Shown here: positions 6,409 to 9,611 of the stretch, piece after piece
How the letters are laid out: the number at the start of each line of letters is the position of its first letter
How positions within the stretch are numbered: the stretch's first letter is position 1
Assembly (NCBI GenBank): GCA_018241865.1
Contig: JAFECY010000160.1
Location: 1-9,611 of the forward strand
Length of the DNA stretch: 9,611 bases
Source of the DNA: Pseudomonadota bacterium
GTDB lineage: Bacteria > Pseudomonadota > Gammaproteobacteria > Burkholderiales > Burkholderiaceae_D
Direction: 5' to 3'
The notes under the pieces: model-generated
Told to the model about the DNA's origin: nothing
Seen by the model: only the letters and a program-made list of their open reading frames with translations
The model's database searches: none
Program-made: the position numbers and the translations under genes

Positions 6409-9018
6409 ATGACCAAGACCCTCATCATTGCCGAGAAGCCCTCTGTTGCGAACGATATCGCGAAGACACTTGGCGGTTTCACTAAACACGATGAGTATTT
6501 CGAATCCGACGAATACGTACTGTCTTCTGCGGTGGGTCACTTGGTCGAAATCGCGGTGCCGGAAGAATACGATGTCAAGCGCGGCAAGTGGACCTTCACC
6601 CATTTGCCGATGATCCCGCCGCACTTTGCGCTGAACCCGATCGCCAAGACCGAATCGCGCTTGAAGGTATTGACCAAGCTGTTGAAGCGCAAGGATGTTA
6701 CCGCCCTAGTCAATGCCTGCGACGCCGGGCGCGAAGGTGAGCTGATTTTTCGCTTGATCGTGCAGTATGCGAAAGCCAAGCAACCGATCAAACGCCTGTG
6801 GCTGCAATCGATGACGCCGGGCGCGATCCGCGACGGTTTCAAGCAGCTGCGCGAAGATGGTGAAATGCTGCCGCTGGCCGATGCCGCGCGCTGCCGCAGC
6901 GAAGCCGACTGGCTGATCGGTATCAATGGCACCCGTGCCATGACCGCTTTCAATTCCAAGGAAGGCGGTTTTTACCTGACCACCGTCGGTCGGGTGCAGA
7001 CGCCGACCTTGTCGATCGTGGTCGAGCGCGAAGAAAAAATCAAGAAATTCGTGCCGCGCGATTATTGGGAAGTGCGCGCCGACTTCGTTTGTGCTGCAGG
7101 TATTTACGAGGGCCGCTGGCTCGATACCAAGCACAAAAAAGATGAAATTGATCCAGAGAAAAAACCGGAACGCCTGTGGAGCAAGGCCGCGGCTGAGTCG
7201 ATCGTCGCCGCTTGCCGCGGCAAGCCCGGTACCGTCACCGAAGAATCCAAGCCGGCCACACAGTTGTCCCCGGCGCTATTCGACCTGACTAGCTTGCAGC
7301 GCGAGGCCAATGCGCGCTTTGGTTTTTCAGCCAAAAACACGCTCGGTCTGGCGCAGGCGCTGTATGAAAAGCACAAGGTGCTGACTTACCCGCGTACCGA
7401 TTCGCGCCATTTGCCGGAAGACTATATCGACACCGTCAAGCAGACGTTGGAAACGGTTGCGGAAAATAATAATTATCACCAGTTCGCCGCGCAAATCCTG
7501 AAAAAGGATTGGGTCAAGCCGAACAAGCGGATTTTTGACAACAAGAAAATCAGCGACCACTTCGCCATTATTCCAACCACGCAAGCGCCAAAGAGTTTGT
7601 CGGAACCGGAACAGAAACTGTACGACCTAGTTACGCGCCGTTTTCTAGCGGTATTTTTCCCTGCTGCGGAATTCCAAGTCACCACCCGCCATACCGAAGT
7701 TTCCGGTCACCAGTTCAAGTCCGAAGGCAAGGTGATGACCCACGCTGGCTGGCTCGCCATTTATGGCAAAGAAGCTGCTGGCGACAAGGAAGAAGACAGC
7801 GCTAAGACCTTGGTTGCGGTAGCCAAGGGCGAAAAAGTTAAAACCGATAAAGCGGAAGCACACGGTTTGGTGACCAAGCCGCTGGCACGCTATTCGGAAG
7901 CCACGCTGCTGTCGGCGATGGAAGGAGCCGGCAAGTTGGTCGATGATGAAGACTTGCGCGAAGCGATGGCGGGCAAAGGTCTTGGTACGCCAGCTACGCG
8001 CGCGGCGATCATCGAAGGCCTGCTCAATGAAAAATATTTGTTGCGCGAAGGCCGTGAACTGATCCCGACCGCCAAGGCGTTCCAGTTGATGACCTTGCTG
8101 CGCGGTCTGGGCGTGGAAGAGTTGACCGCGCCGGAGTTAACCGGCGAGTGGGAATACAAGCTAGCGCAAATGGAGCGCGGCAAAATCAGTCGCGAGGAAT
8201 TCATGCGCGAAATTGCGCAGATGACGCAGATCATCGTCAAGCGCGCCAAGGAATACGATAACGATACCATCCCCGGCGACTACGCCACTTTACATACGCC
8301 CTGCCCGAATTGCGGTGGCGTGGTGAAAGAAAACTATCGCCGCTTCGCCTGCACGAAATGCGAATTCTCCATGTCGAAAACGCCGGGCAGTCGTCAGTTT
8401 GAAGTGGCGGAAGTGGAAGAATTGCTGACCAACCGTACCATCGGTCCGCTGCAAGGTTTCCGTTCCAAGATGGGACGCCCCTTCGCCGCGATCCTGAAAA
8501 TTTCGCGCGACGAAGAGATCAAGAACTACAAGCTGGAATTCGATTTCGGCCAGAACGATGCCGAGGGCGAGAATGGCGAAGGTGTCGATTTCAGCGGCCA
8601 AACGCCGCTCGGGTCTTGTCCCAAGTGCGGCAACGGTGTGTATGAAATGGGCTTGGCTTATGTTTGCGAAAAAACCGTGGCCAAACCCAAGGCTTGCGAT
8701 TTTCGTAGTGGCCGCATTATTCTGCAACAAGAAATTCTGCCCGAGCAAATGGTCAAGCTGCTCAATGAAGGTAAGACCGATTTGCTGCCCGGCTTCGTTT
8801 CGCAGCGGACGCGCCGGCCGTTCAAGGCGTACTTAGTGCGCGGCAAGGATGGCAAAGTGAGTTTTGAGTTTGAAGAGCGCAAGGCAAAGGCACCCGCTAA
8901 GAGCAAGGGCGGCGGGGCGGAAGTCGCGACCGAGAGCAAGCCGGAGAAAAAATCCGTGGCCAAACCGCCTTTGAAAAAAGCGGTCGTGAAGAAAGCGGTC
9001 AAGAAAGCCGCAAGTTGA
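6409..9018 (+). CDS. topB: DNA topoisomerase III (type IA)
   Basis: Cuts and reseals one DNA strand to decatenate DNA and resolve recombination and replication intermediates. The 869-aa protein has the full type IA layout. The TOPRIM domain spans about 1-135, with the acidic Glu9 (IIAEKPSVA) and DAGREGE (105-111), which hold Mg2+. The catalytic segment VLTYPRTDSRHLP places the active-site tyrosine at Tyr327, and GKGLGTPATRAAIIEGL (523-539) belongs to the central toroid. Two C-terminal Cys clusters look like zinc ribbons: Cys632, 635, 648, 651, and Cys737, 740, 753, 763. Each is followed by a topoisomerase C-terminal repeat-like segment with a GFRSKMGRPF or GFVSQRTRRPF core. The last 45 residues are rich in Lys and Ala, probably a non-specific DNA-binding tail. 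ATG at 6409 gives the typical MTKTLIIAEKPSVA start. The protein is longer than the 653-aa E. coli TopB because of the zinc and tail regions. Confidence 0.97.
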   Translation: MTKTLIIAEKPSVANDIAKTLGGFTKHDEYFESDEYVLSSAVGHLVEIAVPEEYDVKRGKWTFTHLPMIPPHFALNPIAKTESRLKVLTKLLKRKDVTALVNACDAGREGELIFRLIVQYAKAKQPIKRLWLQSMTPGAIRDGFKQLREDGEMLPLADAARCRSEADWLIGINGTRAMTAFNSKEGGFYLTTVGRVQTPTLSIVVEREEKIKKFVPRDYWEVRADFVCAAGIYEGRWLDTKHKKDEIDPEKKPERLWSKAAAESIVAACRGKPGTVTEESKPATQLSPALFDLTSLQREANARFGFSAKNTLGLAQALYEKHKVLTYPRTDSRHLPEDYIDTVKQTLETVAENNNYHQFAAQILKKDWVKPNKRIFDNKKISDHFAIIPTTQAPKSLSEPEQKLYDLVTRRFLAVFFPAAEFQVTTRHTEVSGHQFKSEGKVMTHAGWLAIYGKEAAGDKEEDSAKTLVAVAKGEKVKTDKAEAHGLVTKPLARYSEATLLSAMEGAGKLVDDEDLREAMAGKGLGTPATRAAIIEGLLNEKYLLREGRELIPTAKAFQLMTLLRGLGVEELTAPELTGEWEYKLAQMERGKISREEFMREIAQMTQIIVKRAKEYDNDTIPGDYATLHTPCPNCGGVVKENYRRFACTKCEFSMSKTPGSRQFEVAEVEELLTNRTIGPLQGFRSKMGRPFAAILKISRDEEIKNYKLEFDFGQNDAEGENGEGVDFSGQTPLGSCPKCGNGVYEMGLAYVCEKTVAKPKACDFRSGRIILQQEILPEQMVKLLNEGKTDLLPGFVSQRTRRPFKAYLVRGKDGKVSFEFEERKAKAPAKSKGGGAEVATESKPEKKSVAKPPLKKAVVKKAVKKAAS

Positions 9019-9020
9019 TC

Positions 9021-9041
9021 GCCGCACGCTGTGGCGGCTTT
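9021..9041 (+). terminator. Weak intrinsic terminator candidate after topB
   Basis: GCCGC (9021-9025) can pair with GCGGC (9034-9038) around an 8-nt loop, followed by only three T residues. It begins 2 bp after the topB stop codon. The short stem and short T run make it a weak candidate; Rho-dependent ending is just as likely. Confidence 0.35.
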
Positions 9042-9097
9042 AGCACGGTTAACTGAAGGGGCGCTTAAATCGCGCTTGTTGCTGACATATTTCAATG

Positions 9098-9126
9098 TTG
9101 ACGACAGGCACCGAATCCCCTACAGT
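9098..9126 (+). promoter_or_regulatory. Putative sigma-70 promoter in the topB-transporter gap
   Basis: TTGACG (9098-9103) and TACAGT (9121-9126) are separated by exactly 17 bp, matching the consensus at five and four of six positions. Transcription would start near 9133. No recognised gene follows directly: downstream are the short frame at 9165-9257 and then the structured region at 9298-9415. It may therefore drive a small gene, or a long leader of the transporter gene. Confidence 0.5.
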
Positions 9127-9164
9127 GTCCCGGTTGTTTGTAAGGTATCAGTCGCATTGATGAG

Positions 9165-9257
9165 GTGGTCACACAAGAAACCACGCCGAATGCCAAGGAG
9201 GAGCGCACCTACCACAATCTCGTCACGTCAAATGACCCGGATCGATGGCTTGCATAA
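9165..9257 (+). CDS. Possible very small ORF or gene remnant (30 codons)
   Basis: From a GTG at 9165 the frame encodes 30 residues beginning VVTQETTPNAKEERTYHNLV and ending SNDPDRWLA before a TAA at 9255-9257. The composition looks like an ordinary soluble protein, unlike the Arg-rich overlapping frame that starts at ATG 9160. The frame is open back to a stop at 9141-9143. There is no convincing ribosome-binding site, so this may be a leftover C-terminus of a decayed gene or a short leader peptide. I do not recognise a family. The promoter-like site at 9098-9126 lies just upstream. Confidence 0.25.
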   Translation: MVTQETTPNAKEERTYHNLVTSNDPDRWLA

Positions 9258-9285
9258 AAGTCATCCCCGAGGTTGACACAATGGC

Positions 9286-9291
9286 TATAAT
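9286..9291 (+). promoter_or_regulatory. TATAAT -10 box in front of the structured RNA region
   Basis: A perfect TATAAT is followed by a GC-rich stretch (CCGCC) and, seven bases on, by the first stem-loop, which is where transcription would begin. A perfect TTGACA lies upstream at 9273-9278, but the spacer is only 7 bp, 10 bp shorter than the usual 17. No other -35 is visible at the normal distance. The -10 may work with an activator, or TTGACA may be a binding site or a relic of an ordinary promoter. Confidence 0.5.
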
Positions 9292-9297
9292 ATCCGC

Positions 9298-9415
9298 CTT
9301 GGTTCGCCGGGCAGCATGGCTGCCTTCGGCAACAAGAGCAGGGAATACGGGATGTGATGCAGCCTCTGGATGCACGCAACGCGTATTCACCAATCGGCCT
9401 GATCGCTGATTTTTT
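9298..9415 (+). ncRNA. Candidate structured small RNA or attenuating leader (about 118 nt, three stem-loops)
   Basis: Three consecutive hairpins can be read directly. Hairpin 1 (9298-9336) has an outer stem CTTG/CAAG, a middle stem GCCG/CGGC and an inner stem GGCAGC/GCTGCC around an ATG loop. Hairpin 2 (9343-9388) has a 7-bp base GAATACG/CGTATTC and an upper helix ending in TGCA (9358-9361) paired with TGCA (9371-9374), with one bulged A. Hairpin 3 (9392-9411) pairs AATCGGC with GCTGATT and runs into a T stretch ending at 9415. The unit begins seven bases after a TATAAT and ends with a terminator, so it could be a free small RNA. It also lies in the leader of the transporter gene at 9465, so it may instead be an attenuator. 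It lacks the 4.5S RNA loop sequence and does not resemble 6S RNA, tmRNA or any riboswitch I know. Confidence 0.5.
9392..9415 (+). terminator. Intrinsic terminator upstream of the transporter gene
   Basis: AATCGGC (9392-9398) pairs with GCTGATT (9405-9411) with one G-U wobble, around the loop CTGATC. Six T residues in a row (9410-9415) follow the GA of the stem, four of them beyond it. The shape is right for a Rho-independent terminator, although the stem is only moderately stable. It sits 49 bp before the next start codon, so it either ends an upstream small RNA or regulates entry into the transporter gene. Confidence 0.55.
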
Positions 9416-9464
9416 GTAAATCGCAAGCAGTATCTTTAACGTTGTACCAACACAAGGAAAAAAG

Positions 9465-9611
9465 ATGATGAAACGTCATGTTGTTTCGGCCTTGGCAGTG
9501 ATGTGCTGCGCCGCATCGGTGCAAGCCAAGGACATCAAGATTGCCCACATTTACTGCAAAACAGGCATTCTCGAAGCCTACGCCAAGCAAACCCAAGTTG
9601 GTCTGCAGCTC
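9465..9611 (+). CDS. Periplasmic substrate-binding protein of a branched-chain-amino-acid-type ABC transporter, N-terminal part
   Basis: The 49 residues visible start MMKRHVVSALAVMCCAASVQA, a Sec signal peptide with a basic start, a short hydrophobic core and likely cleavage after VQA. The mature protein begins KDIKIAHIYCKTGILEAYAK. The first beta strand and the loop with KTG-x-LE-x-YAKQTQ-x-G match the start of the LivJ/LivK-like (type 1 periplasmic-binding) family, as I recall it from Burkholderiales. The ligand cannot be told from this fragment; amino acids, amides, urea and aromatic acids are all used by the family. AAGGA at 9454-9458 supports ATG 9465, with ATG 9468 equally possible. Permease and ATPase genes would be expected downstream, outside the window. 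The preceding 49 bp and the terminator-like hairpin suggest control in the leader. Confidence 0.8.
   Translation, partial: MMKRHVVSALAVMCCAASVQAKDIKIAHIYCKTGILEAYAKQTQVGLQL

Noticed and set aside
9031..9276. Plus-strand frame of 81 codons starting at GTG
   Set aside because: It starts inside the terminator-like hairpin, is Arg-rich, has no ribosome-binding site and competes with a more protein-like frame.
9298..9415. 4.5S RNA, 6S RNA, tmRNA, tRNA or guanidine-I riboswitch
   Set aside because: The GGAAGCAGC loop of 4.5S RNA, the single long helix of 6S RNA, the tRNA cloverleaf and the ACGGG(G/A) motifs of the ykkC RNA are all absent.
9223..9426. Minus-strand frame of 67 codons
   Set aside because: It runs antisense through the three hairpins and has no recognisable motif or start signal.

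Overview
The window looks like a stretch of betaproteobacterial chromosome, most likely Burkholderiales and possibly near Oxalobacteraceae. That rests on remembered gene order (def-fmt on one strand, facing a LysM protein-dprA-smg-topB run on the other) and on the moderately GC-rich codon use. No database search was possible, so the genus is not fixed. Apart from one small coding-like remnant, all the recognisable genes appear intact. I see no insertion sequence, CRISPR array, tRNA or rRNA.

Layout. (1) Positions 1-647, minus strand: N-terminal part of a LysR-type regulator, cut by the window edge. It faces a 97-aa probable membrane protein (798-1091, plus) across a 150-bp region with a promoter-like site in each direction. 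(2) Positions 3323 down to 1107, minus strand: an apparent operon of def (peptide deformylase), fmt (Met-tRNA formyltransferase) and two unrecognised small genes. The two small genes overlap by ATGA, so they are probably translationally coupled. (3) Positions 3508-9018, plus strand: a secreted LysM protein, dprA, smg (DUF494) and topB (DNA topoisomerase III). The LysM gene and dprA are 5 bp apart. dprA-smg and smg-topB are separated by 90 and 151 bp, and the second gap holds two inverted-repeat structures. (4) Positions 9019-9464: 446 bp with no recognised gene but with dense signals. (5) Position 9465 to the end: start of a periplasmic substrate-binding protein of a branched-chain-amino-acid-type ABC transporter.

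Functional logic. def and fmt put on and take off the formyl group of initiator methionine, so they form one pathway. DprA handles incoming single-stranded DNA for RecA, and TopB resolves DNA crossings. Smg has no settled role. The LysM protein probably acts at the cell wall.

The most interesting part is 9286-9415. A TATAAT hexamer is followed, at the expected start point, by three consecutive stem-loops. The last has a run of T residues and looks like an intrinsic terminator. This could be an undescribed small RNA of about 118 nt, or an attenuating leader for the transporter gene 49 bp further on.
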